13,125 bases of DNA from an uncultured Gammaproteobacteria bacterium (GTDB lineage: Bacteria; Pseudomonadota; Gammaproteobacteria; Coxiellales; Coxiellaceae), in contig CAIQCE010000189.1 of NCBI GenBank assembly GCA_903870185.1, positions 1 to 13,125 of the forward strand, given 5' to 3'. The notes beneath the pieces are model-generated. The model was not told where the DNA came from. It did no database searches and saw only the letters and a list, made by a program, of their open reading frames with translations. The position numbers and the translations under genes were made by a program. Shown here piece by piece: positions 1 through 7,094 of the stretch. The number at the start of each line of letters is the position of its first letter. Position 1 is the first letter of the stretch.

Positions 1-104
1 TAGCGATTAACTGCTAATACAATGGCAGTGTAATTATGTAAAACAGCATGCTCACCTAATAGCATCATACTAGCAGGTGCTGAAACAAGAAATCGTTTAG
101 ACAA
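1..104 (-). CDS. GHMP-family kinase, N-terminal fragment (mevalonate-pathway paralogue)
   Basis: Partial gene: only its first 34 codons are inside the window, and it continues past the left edge. I read it from a TTG start at 104-102, preceded by AAGGAG (complement 111-116) with a 6-nt spacer. The peptide has the GHMP motif I pattern SAPASMMLLGEHAVLHNY followed by an 'AVNR' strand, as in mevalonate and phosphomevalonate kinases. The start overlaps the end of the upstream mevalonate kinase gene by 8 nt, so it is the next gene of the mevalonate operon. The substrate cannot be fixed from 34 residues. Phosphomevalonate kinase, a second mevalonate kinase-like enzyme or a decarboxylase-type GHMP protein are all possible, although the typical decarboxylase N-terminus (NIALIKYWGK-like) is absent. 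The Lys normally found in APGK is Ser here. Confidence 0.8.
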   Translation of the reverse strand, partial: MSKRFLVSAPASMMLLGEHAVLHNYTAIVLAVNR

Positions 105-1113
105 TTTTGACTCCTTCAGGTTCAAAATTGAGTGTTTCTGCTGAATATTGATAGGATTCGGCAAGTGAATTAATGTCCTCACTCGATAACACTAATAAAA
201 TCCCAGCTGAATTTCCACGAATTGAGCCAGCTCCACAAATTTTAGATGCGATGCCATTTTCCTCTAAGAGAGCAACAAAATCTTGAATGCGTTGAGGCAC
301 AACTCCAATGGCAGTTAATAATTGTTGGTTTTTAATGATGCCCTCTTTGAATTGAGAGTGATTATTATTAAAAAGAGCTTTATCAATCATTTTAGTGGCT
401 GATTCAAATTCATCGGCAATAGCCGCATCTTTGAAGTATTTCGAAGCATGCTCCACACATTCACCCGTGCTGCTTTCTGGGGTTCCTGTGTTAATAATTT
501 GAAATTTAAACTGGGGTAGGGGCCTTGATTCGATTGAACCATTTTCAAGGTATAAGCATCCACCTCGAATGGCTACTTGTAAATCCAGTCCACTCGATGT
601 GCCATGTTGTAAATTTTCAGCATGGATTCCAAAATTTAGATGTTCTTCTGTTGTTAAGGTTCGTTGATGAAAATGACTGAGTGCATGATTAATGCTGACG
701 ACTGTTGCTGCTGAAGAACCCATTCCACAGCCGATTGGAATAGTAGATTGAGTATGAATATTAATGCCTTGAGATAGAGATAAGTTTAGTTCGCTTAAAA
801 GATGTGTGGTGCTATATTTCAGCAGCTCAAATGGGTGTTTTAAAACCTCGCGTATCGATATTTCTCCTTTTTTATAGGCTAAATAATCTTGTTCTAAGCG
901 ATGCTTAAGTTCACGCAATGTTTTAAGATTGTGAGCACCTTTATATTTTAGATTTAAAAAATCAAAAAAAATGGCAATTGGATTCTGTGGGCTGATAGTT
1001 GTATTAGCATATCGATCTACTGCTACTGCTATCGCAGGTTTTCCATAAACAACTGCATGCTCACCCGAAATTATCAGTTTTCCGGGTGCGCGAGCAGTGA
1101 TGGATCGAGACAT
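97..1113 (-). CDS. mvk: Mevalonate kinase (GHMP family)
   Basis: ATP-dependent phosphorylation of mevalonate to 5-phosphomevalonate in the cytoplasm. The 338-residue product has GHMP motif I APGKLIISGEHAVVYGKP near residues 9-26 (Lys12), the ATP loop PIGCGMGSSAA at 126-136, and a probable Mg-binding Glu166 in HAENLQHG. The likely catalytic base is Asp177 in GTSSGLD. C-terminal motif III is CGAGSIRGNSAG at about 293-304, which departs from the usual GAGGGG loop. The open frame extends upstream to 1191, but that would place 26 non-conserved residues inside the synthase gene. The ATG at 1113 lies one base after the synthase stop (TAA-A-ATG) and starts just before motif I, so I chose it. No clear Shine-Dalgarno is visible, so translation probably depends on reinitiation from the upstream gene. 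Mevalonate kinase is favoured over phosphomevalonate kinase from the motif I and Asp177 contexts, but substrate is not proven. Confidence 0.85.
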   Translation of the reverse strand: MSRSITARAPGKLIISGEHAVVYGKPAIAVAVDRYANTTISPQNPIAIFFDFLNLKYKGAHNLKTLRELKHRLEQDYLAYKKGEISIREVLKHPFELLKYSTTHLLSELNLSLSQGINIHTQSTIPIGCGMGSSAATVVSINHALSHFHQRTLTTEEHLNFGIHAENLQHGTSSGLDLQVAIRGGCLYLENGSIESRPLPQFKFQIINTGTPESSTGECVEHASKYFKDAAIADEFESATKMIDKALFNNNHSQFKEGIIKNQQLLTAIGVVPQRIQDFVALLEENGIASKICGAGSIRGNSAGILLVLSSEDINSLAESYQYSAETLNFEPEGVKIV

Positions 1114-1114
1114 T

Positions 1115-2287
1115 TTAGTTTCTGCTTTCGTAGAAATATTGGTGTTCTTTGAATTCAGTGATGCGATGAGGCCCTGCGCTGTGATGTTCAACGATTAAAT
1201 GGCTGCCATCAGTTGGGAATTTGAAATTGTAAAATGCTTCATATTGTTCTTGAATGAGCTCAACACGTGCTGAAAGTAAGGTTTGATGATATTCATGATT
1301 AAGTAGAGCCTGGTAATTGGGCTGCACAATTCCACTAAAAAATTCTGCTGTACAGCCAGAACCATAGCTATAAAAACCAATGCGCTTGTGACTTAAATCT
1401 TCTTTAGAATTTTCGAGGAGAGAGATTAAGCCTAAAAACAAAGCGGCTGTATAGCAGTTTCCTGTGATTCGGCTGTAGTGAAGATTGTCTTCCATTTGTT
1501 GTTGTACTTCAGTTTCAGTTAATCGAAAGCCTGCAATGCTGGAAAGTTTTTGATGGGCTTTTTCGGCTAATCGTGGGATCGGAATATGGTAACAAAAATG
1601 ATGGTGATCTTCATAGGTTCTTCCTGAAGCAGTTTTATATTGTAGATAAGTTTCTTTGAGTAACTTTAGATATAGTTCGCAAGAATATTTTCCTTCAACT
1701 AAGGCTTCATCTCTATAATTGGGTCTCCAGAAATCCATTACATCATCCGAGTAATACCCAGCTTCATTTTCAATTTGAATTAATCGAGGGTTAGAGGAGA
1801 GTACCATGGCGACGGCTCCAGCGCCTTGCGATGATTCACCAGGCGTATTTAAACCATAGCGTGCGATATCTGAAGTTATCAGTAATACTTTTTTAGCAGC
1901 ATTTGTTTGTAGCATTGAAAGAGCTATTCTGAGTCCACCTGCTCCACTGTAGCAGGCTTGCTTTAATTCTAATACTCGACAATGTTTGGGTAGTTTAAGT
2001 AATCGATGAACAAAAAGACCCGCTGATTTAGATTGATCGATACCACTTTCCGTGGCGAATAAAACTAAGTCGATTTCATTTCGATCTATATGTGATAGGG
2101 CGACTTCTGCTGCATTAGCTGCCAAGGTGATAATATTTTCATCGGGTGGAATGACGGCCATTTTTTCTTGACCAAGGCCCACATAAAATTTATCAGCTGG
2201 AATTTGGCGTGCTCGTGCCAGGGTATTTAAATCTAAAAAATAACGAGGTGTATAAAATGCAGCACTATCGATTCCATACTCAAGCAT
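1115..2287 (-). CDS. mvaS: Hydroxymethylglutaryl-CoA synthase
   Basis: Condenses acetyl-CoA with acetoacetyl-CoA to give HMG-CoA, the first committed precursor of the mevalonate pathway. The 390-residue product has the usual length of bacterial HMG-CoA synthases. The catalytic triad is visible: acid Glu80 (FATESGIDQSKS), nucleophile Cys112 (ELKQACYSGAGG) and His234 (FCYHIPIPRL). Each is one residue beyond the Glu79/Cys111/His233 of the Staphylococcus enzyme. The thiolase-fold context GESSQGAGAVAM (about 150-161) and the C-terminal YSYGSGCTAEFFSG are also present. The ATG at 2287 is preceded by AGGAG (complement 2294-2298) with a 6-nt spacer and overlaps the reductase stop by 8 nt. The mevalonate kinase start follows one base after this gene's stop. 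The triad and context make the assignment firm. Confidence 0.96.
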   Translation of the reverse strand: MLEYGIDSAAFYTPRYFLDLNTLARARQIPADKFYVGLGQEKMAVIPPDENIITLAANAAEVALSHIDRNEIDLVLFATESGIDQSKSAGLFVHRLLKLPKHCRVLELKQACYSGAGGLRIALSMLQTNAAKKVLLITSDIARYGLNTPGESSQGAGAVAMVLSSNPRLIQIENEAGYYSDDVMDFWRPNYRDEALVEGKYSCELYLKLLKETYLQYKTASGRTYEDHHHFCYHIPIPRLAEKAHQKLSSIAGFRLTETEVQQQMEDNLHYSRITGNCYTAALFLGLISLLENSKEDLSHKRIGFYSYGSGCTAEFFSGIVQPNYQALLNHEYHQTLLSARVELIQEQYEAFYNFKFPTDGSHLIVEHHSAGPHRITEFKEHQYFYESRN

Positions 2288-3350
2288 TTTTTTCTCCTGT
2301 CTCAGGAAATTGCTTTCGTCTTTCGATAGCGATATGGCTTCTCATTAACTCGCCTGGATTAGTTTGCGCTGCTAACAAAGAAAGCTCACCACACAAAACG
2401 GCACTTGCGATAATAATAGCCAATCGACGACTATTCGCTCCTGGTTCAGCATTAGGATTTAAGCAGCCCATTTCAGCTAAATTTTCTTCAGCAAAATCTA
2501 GATCTTTTCCATTACCAATGGTGCCTACGATCAAATTGTTTAAAGTGACGGAAAAATAAAGTCCTTCTGGTCTAACTTCAGCATGCACTATTCCTTGAGA
2601 ACCTTCGATAATATTTGCAGCATCTTGTCCTGTAGCTAAATAGATAGCTAATAACATATTCGCAAAGTGTGCATTAGCGCTTCTGATGCTACCTGCCAGT
2701 AATCCACCGAGTAGATTTTTTTTGATATGTAAGTCCACTAGTTTTTGAGGTGTGGTTCGCAAAATTTTATGGCAAATGTCAGGTGAAATTAGAGTTTCTG
2801 CTATGACTGCCTTTCCTCTGCCCAGAACTCCGTTGACTGCAGAAACTTTTTTGTCCGTGCAATAATTCGCGGAAATAGAGACATATTGCAGTTTTGGGTA
2901 AGTGGTTAAAGCCCAATTCATCACAGATTCAGCTGCATTAGTGACCATGTTGTGACCTGAAGCATCACCTGATGTTATTTCAATGCGTAAATAAATTAAG
3001 TTTCCAACTAGTTGATGATTGAGGTTTTTAAATTTTGCAAAACGACTGCCTTTACTGATGACAGTTTCAATTTCAGAACTTCGGCTGAGTAAATCTTGTA
3101 AGATACTCCAGGCCTCACGGGCATCAGGCGCTTCAAGCAGTATGGATCGACTCATTCGGTCATCAATCAGAACGGTTTGGATACCGCCTGCTAATGAAGT
3201 GGCTCTAGCGCCTCTATCCGTAGAGGGCCATAAAGGGGTTTCAAAAGTGGCCATTGGAACCATCAATTTGGATTCAAACTCATCGTTGATAATGTGGATA
3301 GGTCCCACCCAACGAGAAGGTATTTGAATACTGATATTGAGCTTGCTCAA
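2280..3350 (-). CDS. mvaA: Hydroxymethylglutaryl-CoA reductase, divergent short class I type
   Basis: Reduces HMG-CoA to mevalonate. The sequence follows class I (eukaryotic/archaeal) rather than class II reductases: SANYCTDKK then GRGKAVIAE at about 160-185, NAHFANMLLAIYLATGQD at 226-243, and GELSLLAAQ near 321-329. Class I catalytic residues can be placed at Glu37 (ATFETPL), Lys167 (CTDKK), Asp243 (GQDAAN) and His339 (MRSHIAIERR). Probable HMG contacts are Arg68, Ser160, Asp166, Lys168 and Lys211. Several loops differ from the usual class I forms: ATTEG reads ATFET, DAMGMN reads DASGHN, SIGGxNAH reads SIRSANAH, and GTVGGGT reads GTIGNGK. At 356 residues it also lacks the N-terminal helical segment and the ENVIG motif upstream of VGP. 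The start is TTG at 3350, with GAGGG (complement 3356-3360) 5 nt upstream; the next ATG would fall too far inside. First gene of the minus-strand operon. Confidence 0.9.
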   Translation of the reverse strand: MSKLNISIQIPSRWVGPIHIINDEFESKLMVPMATFETPLWPSTDRGARATSLAGGIQTVLIDDRMSRSILLEAPDAREAWSILQDLLSRSSEIETVISKGSRFAKFKNLNHQLVGNLIYLRIEITSGDASGHNMVTNAAESVMNWALTTYPKLQYVSISANYCTDKKVSAVNGVLGRGKAVIAETLISPDICHKILRTTPQKLVDLHIKKNLLGGLLAGSIRSANAHFANMLLAIYLATGQDAANIIEGSQGIVHAEVRPEGLYFSVTLNNLIVGTIGNGKDLDFAEENLAEMGCLNPNAEPGANSRRLAIIIASAVLCGELSLLAAQTNPGELMRSHIAIERRKQFPETGEKNA

Positions 3351-3460
3351 TTTAACCCTCTGATATAAAGATAAATTTTTTGATTAGACTGTTGCCCCAA
3401 TCTAAAGGAGTTGGAATTCTACTTGATTTAAATAGATTTGACGAGCTTTCACCTCTCTGA

Positions 3461-3489
3461 TTGTAGTAAATTTAATTTTGATTTAGTAT
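3461..3489 (+). promoter_or_regulatory. Possible sigma70-type promoter upstream of idi
   Basis: TTGTAG (3461-3466) and TAGTAT (3484-3489) are separated by exactly 17 nt, about 37 nt before the idi start. The match to TTGACA/TATAAT is only moderate (3/6 and 4/6). It lies in the 176-nt divergent region 3351-3526, which must also hold the promoter of the minus-strand mevalonate operon. I could not pick out a convincing minus-strand box pair there. The rest of the region is AT-rich with no obvious gene or strong hairpin. Confidence 0.3.
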
Positions 3490-3526
3490 GACTAGCTTAC
3501 ACTTAGACGCAGAGCGATTCTGAAAC

Positions 3527-4057
3527 ATGGTATCTAATGATCAACAACTCATTTTGGTTGATATCCATGATCAGGTGATCGGTTATGAAGAAAAACTTAA
3601 AACTCATCAATTGGGGTTGCTCCATCGAGCTTTTTCAGTTTTTTTGTTCCGTAGGCGACAAGGTAAAATAGAATTTTTGTTACAGCAGCGTAGTTTTCAT
3701 AAATATCATTGTTCTGGTCTTTGGAGTAATGCCTGTTGTAGTCATCCACAAGTGGGTGAAGATCTGCTTCAGGCGGGCCAAAGACGGCTTCAGGAAGAGC
3801 TTGGCATACAGGCTGATCTGCAATATATAGGTCATTTTATTTACCGAGCAGAGTTAGGTAATGGGTTAATTGAGCACGAATATGATCATGTTTTGCTTGG
3901 ATGCTATGAGGAAGAGGTCGATTCTTATAATTTAGATGAAGTAGCGCAAGTTCAATGGCTAAAGGCCGAAGATTTGCTCAATGATTTAAAGCGAAGACCT
4001 GAATTGTATACCCCCTGGCTTGGGCAGGCATTGGTTTTGGCAGTGGAAAAAGTATAG
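3527..4057 (+). CDS. idi: Isopentenyl-diphosphate delta-isomerase, type I (Nudix fold)
   Basis: Interconverts isopentenyl and dimethylallyl diphosphate, completing supply of both C5 units for quinone, bactoprenol and other prenyl products. The 176-residue product has the type I length. Metal ligands His27 and His33 are seen in HQLGLLHRAFS. The catalytic Cys71 is in WSNACCSHPQ (E. coli Cys67 position), followed by metal ligand His73. The Nudix-like helix QAGQRRLQEELG is at about 82-93, and EHEYDH carries acidic residues Glu116 and Glu118. It is transcribed divergently from the mevalonate operon and ends about 90 nt before bamA. The Shine-Dalgarno is weak. Bacteria with a mevalonate pathway often use the unrelated flavin-dependent type II isomerase, so the type I enzyme here is a mild oddity. 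Assignment is firm from the active-site motifs. Confidence 0.95.
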   Translation: MVSNDQQLILVDIHDQVIGYEEKLKTHQLGLLHRAFSVFLFRRRQGKIEFLLQQRSFHKYHCSGLWSNACCSHPQVGEDLLQAGQRRLQEELGIQADLQYIGHFIYRAELGNGLIEHEYDHVLLGCYEEEVDSYNLDEVAQVQWLKAEDLLNDLKRRPELYTPWLGQALVLAVEKV

Positions 4058-4061
4058 AGGG

Positions 4062-4094
4062 AGTTTCACTTTTCTCTAGGGATAATGAAACCCC
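4062..4094 (+). other. Imperfect inverted repeat between idi and bamA
   Basis: GTTTCA shortly after the idi stop can pair with TGAAAC at about 4086-4091. The pairing can extend through GGG/CCC across one bulged base, giving a loop of about 17 nt. No T-run follows, so it is not a classical intrinsic terminator. It lies immediately upstream of a TATAAT box and could attenuate read-through from idi or be chance. Confidence 0.25.
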
Positions 4095-4105
4095 TGAGGT
4101 ATAAT
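4077..4105 (+). promoter_or_regulatory. bamA: Possible promoter of the bamA cluster
   Basis: A perfect TATAAT lies at 4100-4105. The hexamer 17 nt upstream is TAGGGA (4077-4082), a poor -35 with 3/6 matches. Initiation near 4112 would give a leader of about 36 nt to the ATG at 4148 and would exclude the upstream in-frame ATG at 4085. I looked for the sigma-E pattern known from the E. coli bamA cluster and did not find a convincing one. Confidence 0.35.
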
Positions 4106-4147
4106 CCCTGCCATTTATTTCTATTAAAATTGGATTTTGATACTGAT

Positions 4148-6442
4148 ATGAATTCACTTAGACATTTACGGTTTCTTTTGATCTTGGTTTCACTGTTGCT
4201 TTTCCCTCATCTTGCTTCAGCCGATGTATTTTTGGTCGACCGGATTGAGGTTAAAGGGCTTCAAAGGGTGCCTGAATCAACTGTTTTAAGCTATCTTCCT
4301 GTTAAAGTTGGGCAGAAATTTAACACGTCCGAAAGTCCTGAGCTTTTGAATAAGCTGTATCAAACTGGTTTTTTTAGCAATTTAGAGTTGAATCGTGAAG
4401 GGAACGATTTAATTGTCGTGGTTCACGAGCGCCCTATCATTGGTTTTGTTCGTTTTGCGGGAAATAAAAAAATTCCTAAGGATCGATTAAACGAGATTTT
4501 AAAAACAGTCGGGATTGTGGATGGAGCTGTTTACGATGACTCCAAGCTCAAAGGGATCACAGAGGGCTTAAAACAAGCTTATTTTAATTTAGGTTATTAC
4601 AGCGTTAATATTGAGGCAGCGATTAAGTTAGAGCCTCGAAATCGCGTTGAGATCGCAGTTAATATTACTGAAGGAAAGCCTGTCAAAATCAAGAGCATTT
4701 CAATTTTAGGTGCCAATACATTCAGTCAATCTAGATTGTTGGATAATTTTAAGCTGACCACTCCTAATTTGTTTACACTAATCTCTCATGATGACAATTA
4801 TTCTGAGCAGCAATTGAATAATGATCTTAAAAAATTGACTGATTTTTACTTGGATCGAGGGTATCTTCGATTTCAAATTCTCTCGAAGAAAGCAGTGATT
4901 AGTCCTGATAAAAGTTCAGTTTCTATTTCCATTACAGTTTCTGAAGGAGCTATATTTAGGGTTAAAGGTTTTGATCTTTCTGATTCTTCTTTGTTGCAAA
5001 AAGAATCGATTTCAAAGCTCATTAGCATCAAACCAGGCCAAATTTTTTCTAGAAAATCCATTGTTTCGACTAATGATTCCATCGCAAAGTATTTAGCGAA
5101 TGAAGGTTATGCATTCCCTGTAATCAACGCTGTACCGACTATCGATGATTTAGATCATACGGTCTTTTTACATTATGAAGTCAGTCAAGGTCGTCGAATT
5201 TATGTGCGTCGGATTAATGTCACGGGTGATGATCGCACACAGAATATCGTTTTACGTCGAGAGCTTCGTCAGTTAGAAGGCAGTGTATTTTCACTTTCTA
5301 AAATTGATGAATCAAAAAGGCGATTAGCTAACTTGCCTTATATTGATCCTAATTCAATTGAAGCAACACCCGAGCCTGTTCCTGGCTCTGATGATTTGGT
5401 TGATTTAAATTACCATGTGAAAGAAATGAAGGCCGGAAGGGCATCAGCTAATGGTGGATATTCTGATACTGAAGGTTTCCTTTATGGGGCTAATATCGTT
5501 GAACCCAATTTCTTAGGTACGGGGAAATTGGTTTCCGTAGGGTTCCAGCAGAGTGCTTTTTCTGATCTTTATAATATTGGTTACACCAACCCCTATTATA
5601 CCTTGGGTGGTATGAGTCGAGGGTTTAATCTTTATTACTCACATACCACTCCTGGGCATGTCAACATTACATCTTATGTAATGAATAGCCTCGGTGGAGA
5701 CATGAGCTACGGGATGCCGATCTCAGAGTTCGATACTTTGAATTTTGGTTATGGATATGACCATATCGAAATTAAAACAACTTCTACGACAGCCACTCAA
5801 GTCATAAACTTCTTGAATCAACATGGCAATATTTATGATGAGTTTAAATTAAATGCGGGTTGGAACAGTAATAATTATGACCGTATTATTTTCCCAACAA
5901 CGGGTTTTAATCAGGATGTTAATGTAGAAGCAGGGGTTCCAATTGTTAAAAAGAGCTTAAGTTATTACACAGTCAGTTATGATAATAGTTGGTATTATCC
6001 GCTGACTTTAGATGATAATTATATTTTAAATCTACATTCTAATGTCGCTTATGGAAATGGATATGGTGATATTAATCAACTACCATTCTTTAAGAATTTC
6101 TATGCGGGTGGATTTAGTTCAGTGCCAGGATTTGAAGGTAACTCCTTGGGCCCTCAGGATCAGAATGGAAATGCACTGGGTGGAAATGTTTTGGCAGTGG
6201 GCGGGGCTAATTTAATATTCCCAAATTACATCAGTGATAAGATTCGAACGGCACTAGCGTTTAATATAGGTAATGTGTATCAAAATCAATTTTCGTTAGC
6301 ACAGCTTCGCATGTCAGTCGGTTTGATTGTTAATTGGAATTCTCCTATCGGGTTAGTAGGTGTTAGCTTGGCAACCCCATTAAATAAAAAGCCAGGGGAT
6401 CATGGCAAGGTCTTGGACTTCTCGTTTGGAGCCAGTATTTAA
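4148..6442 (+). CDS. bamA: Outer-membrane protein assembly factor BamA
   Basis: Central Omp85-family subunit of the BAM complex, which folds beta-barrel proteins into the outer membrane. From the ATG at 4148 the product has 764 residues: a signal peptide (basic start, hydrophobic core, cleavage after LASA at residue 25), about five POTRA domains to roughly 425, then a C-terminal barrel. POTRA-type segments include VDRIEVKGLQRV near the start and KIKSISILGANTF further in. Barrel signatures include the NFLGTGKLVSVGF segment and FYAGGFSSVPGFEGNSLGP. The last is loop 6, where E. coli has VRGF; here Pro660 replaces the Arg. Loop 6 is also much shorter than in E. coli, which fits the smaller total (764 versus 810). 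The final beta-signal ends FSFGASI, with Ile where Phe or Trp is usual. An in-frame ATG at 4085 would add 21 residues ahead of the signal peptide, with AGGG close by; I consider it less likely. Confidence 0.95.
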   Translation: MNSLRHLRFLLILVSLLLFPHLASADVFLVDRIEVKGLQRVPESTVLSYLPVKVGQKFNTSESPELLNKLYQTGFFSNLELNREGNDLIVVVHERPIIGFVRFAGNKKIPKDRLNEILKTVGIVDGAVYDDSKLKGITEGLKQAYFNLGYYSVNIEAAIKLEPRNRVEIAVNITEGKPVKIKSISILGANTFSQSRLLDNFKLTTPNLFTLISHDDNYSEQQLNNDLKKLTDFYLDRGYLRFQILSKKAVISPDKSSVSISITVSEGAIFRVKGFDLSDSSLLQKESISKLISIKPGQIFSRKSIVSTNDSIAKYLANEGYAFPVINAVPTIDDLDHTVFLHYEVSQGRRIYVRRINVTGDDRTQNIVLRRELRQLEGSVFSLSKIDESKRRLANLPYIDPNSIEATPEPVPGSDDLVDLNYHVKEMKAGRASANGGYSDTEGFLYGANIVEPNFLGTGKLVSVGFQQSAFSDLYNIGYTNPYYTLGGMSRGFNLYYSHTTPGHVNITSYVMNSLGGDMSYGMPISEFDTLNFGYGYDHIEIKTTSTTATQVINFLNQHGNIYDEFKLNAGWNSNNYDRIIFPTTGFNQDVNVEAGVPIVKKSLSYYTVSYDNSWYYPLTLDDNYILNLHSNVAYGNGYGDINQLPFFKNFYAGGFSSVPGFEGNSLGPQDQNGNALGGNVLAVGGANLIFPNYISDKIRTALAFNIGNVYQNQFSLAQLRMSVGLIVNWNSPIGLVGVSLATPLNKKPGDHGKVLDFSFGASI

Positions 6443-6491
6443 AGTTTGAAAATAGAGTGAGGAGGTGCAAGATACTCCATGCGCTATATTG

Positions 6492-6524
6492 TGTATGGGT
6501 GGGCAAAGCGAAGCGTGCCCGCCA
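6492..6524 (+). repeat. REP-like palindromic element, copy 1 (bamA-skp gap)
   Basis: Arms GGTGGGCA (6498-6505) and TGCCCGCC (6516-6523) form an 8-bp stem with one G-T pair around the 10-nt loop AAGCGAAGCG. TGTATG precedes it, a degenerate form of the TGTAGG leading the other copies. It shares 24 identical bases with the copy at 11491-11514. It sits in the 124-nt gap between bamA and skp, followed by an AT-rich stretch before the skp ribosome binding site. No typical T-tract terminator. Confidence 0.8.
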
Positions 6525-6566
6525 AAGATTGAATTTTTTTAATTTTAAATTTAAGAGGAGCTATAA

Positions 6567-7061
6567 ATGAAACGTATTAGTGTAATGAGTGTAGGTTTGG
6601 TTGCAATGTTTTTATCTTTTTCAGCTTCAGCTGATACTTATGCTGTAATTGATATGAAACGAGTATTTACAGAGGCGCCTCAAATTAAGACGATTAATGA
6701 AACGCTTAAAAGCAAATTTTCTGATCGCAAGAACGCGATTATTAAATCGAATACTACTTTGCAAGCCGATATTAAAAAACTAGAGCGTGATAAAGCAGTT
6801 TTGAGCGCTAAAGATTTACAAGTCTTGAATGCTAAGGTTGAGAAAGAAGGTACTGAGTTGCGCGAAGCTCAAATGGGTTTTCAACAAGCACTATTCGCTG
6901 CTCAAAATGATGCTATGAAAACTTTTATGGATAAAGTTGGCGTGGTTGTTTCAGGGATTGCTAAAGACAAACATTATGATTTAGTAATGCCTAAGAACGA
7001 TTTGCTTTATGCGGATGATAAATTAGATATCACGAATGTGGTTTTAGAAAAGCTTAAATAA
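6567..7061 (+). CDS. skp: Periplasmic chaperone Skp (OmpH family)
   Basis: Trimeric periplasmic holdase that carries unfolded outer-membrane proteins toward the BAM complex. The 164-residue product has a clear signal peptide (MKRISVMSVGL start, hydrophobic core, cleavage after FSASA at residue 22). The mature protein starts DTYAVIDMKRVF, the typical OmpH strand. A long charged, Ala/Lys/Glu-rich helical stretch (about residues 40-125) matches the coiled-coil arms of the family, and KHYDLVMPKNDLLYAD near the C-terminus is the conserved OmpH end segment. The ATG is preceded by AGAGGAG (6554-6560) with a 6-nt spacer, one of the strongest ribosome binding sites in the window. The position after bamA and before lpxD is standard for gammaproteobacteria. 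Confidence 0.95.
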   Translation: MKRISVMSVGLVAMFLSFSASADTYAVIDMKRVFTEAPQIKTINETLKSKFSDRKNAIIKSNTTLQADIKKLERDKAVLSAKDLQVLNAKVEKEGTELREAQMGFQQALFAAQNDAMKTFMDKVGVVVSGIAKDKHYDLVMPKNDLLYADDKLDITNVVLEKLK

Positions 7062-7094
7062 GTTTAACTCGTCTCCCCTCGGCTTGTTAATAAA

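Noticed and set aside
1114..1191. Upstream extension of mevalonate kinase to an ATG at 1191
   Set aside because: It lies within the synthase gene, adds 26 non-conserved residues, and the family N-terminus begins at the ATG at 1113.
2209..2559. Plus-strand open frame of 116 codons opposite the synthase/reductase junction
   Set aside because: Antisense to two well-supported genes with no recognisable domain or ribosome site.
3384..3405. TTAGA/TCTAA inverted repeat in the mvaA-idi divergent region as an operator
   Set aside because: Arms of only 5 bp with a 12-nt spacer in AT-rich DNA are expected by chance.
4085..4147. Alternative BamA start at 4085
   Set aside because: It would place 21 residues ahead of a normal signal peptide and would be upstream of the TSS implied by TATAAT at 4100; kept only as an alternative because AGGG precedes it.
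4058..4147. Sigma-E promoter for bamA as in E. coli
   Set aside because: GGAGTTT is only loosely like the -35 consensus and no matching -10 is found at the right spacing.
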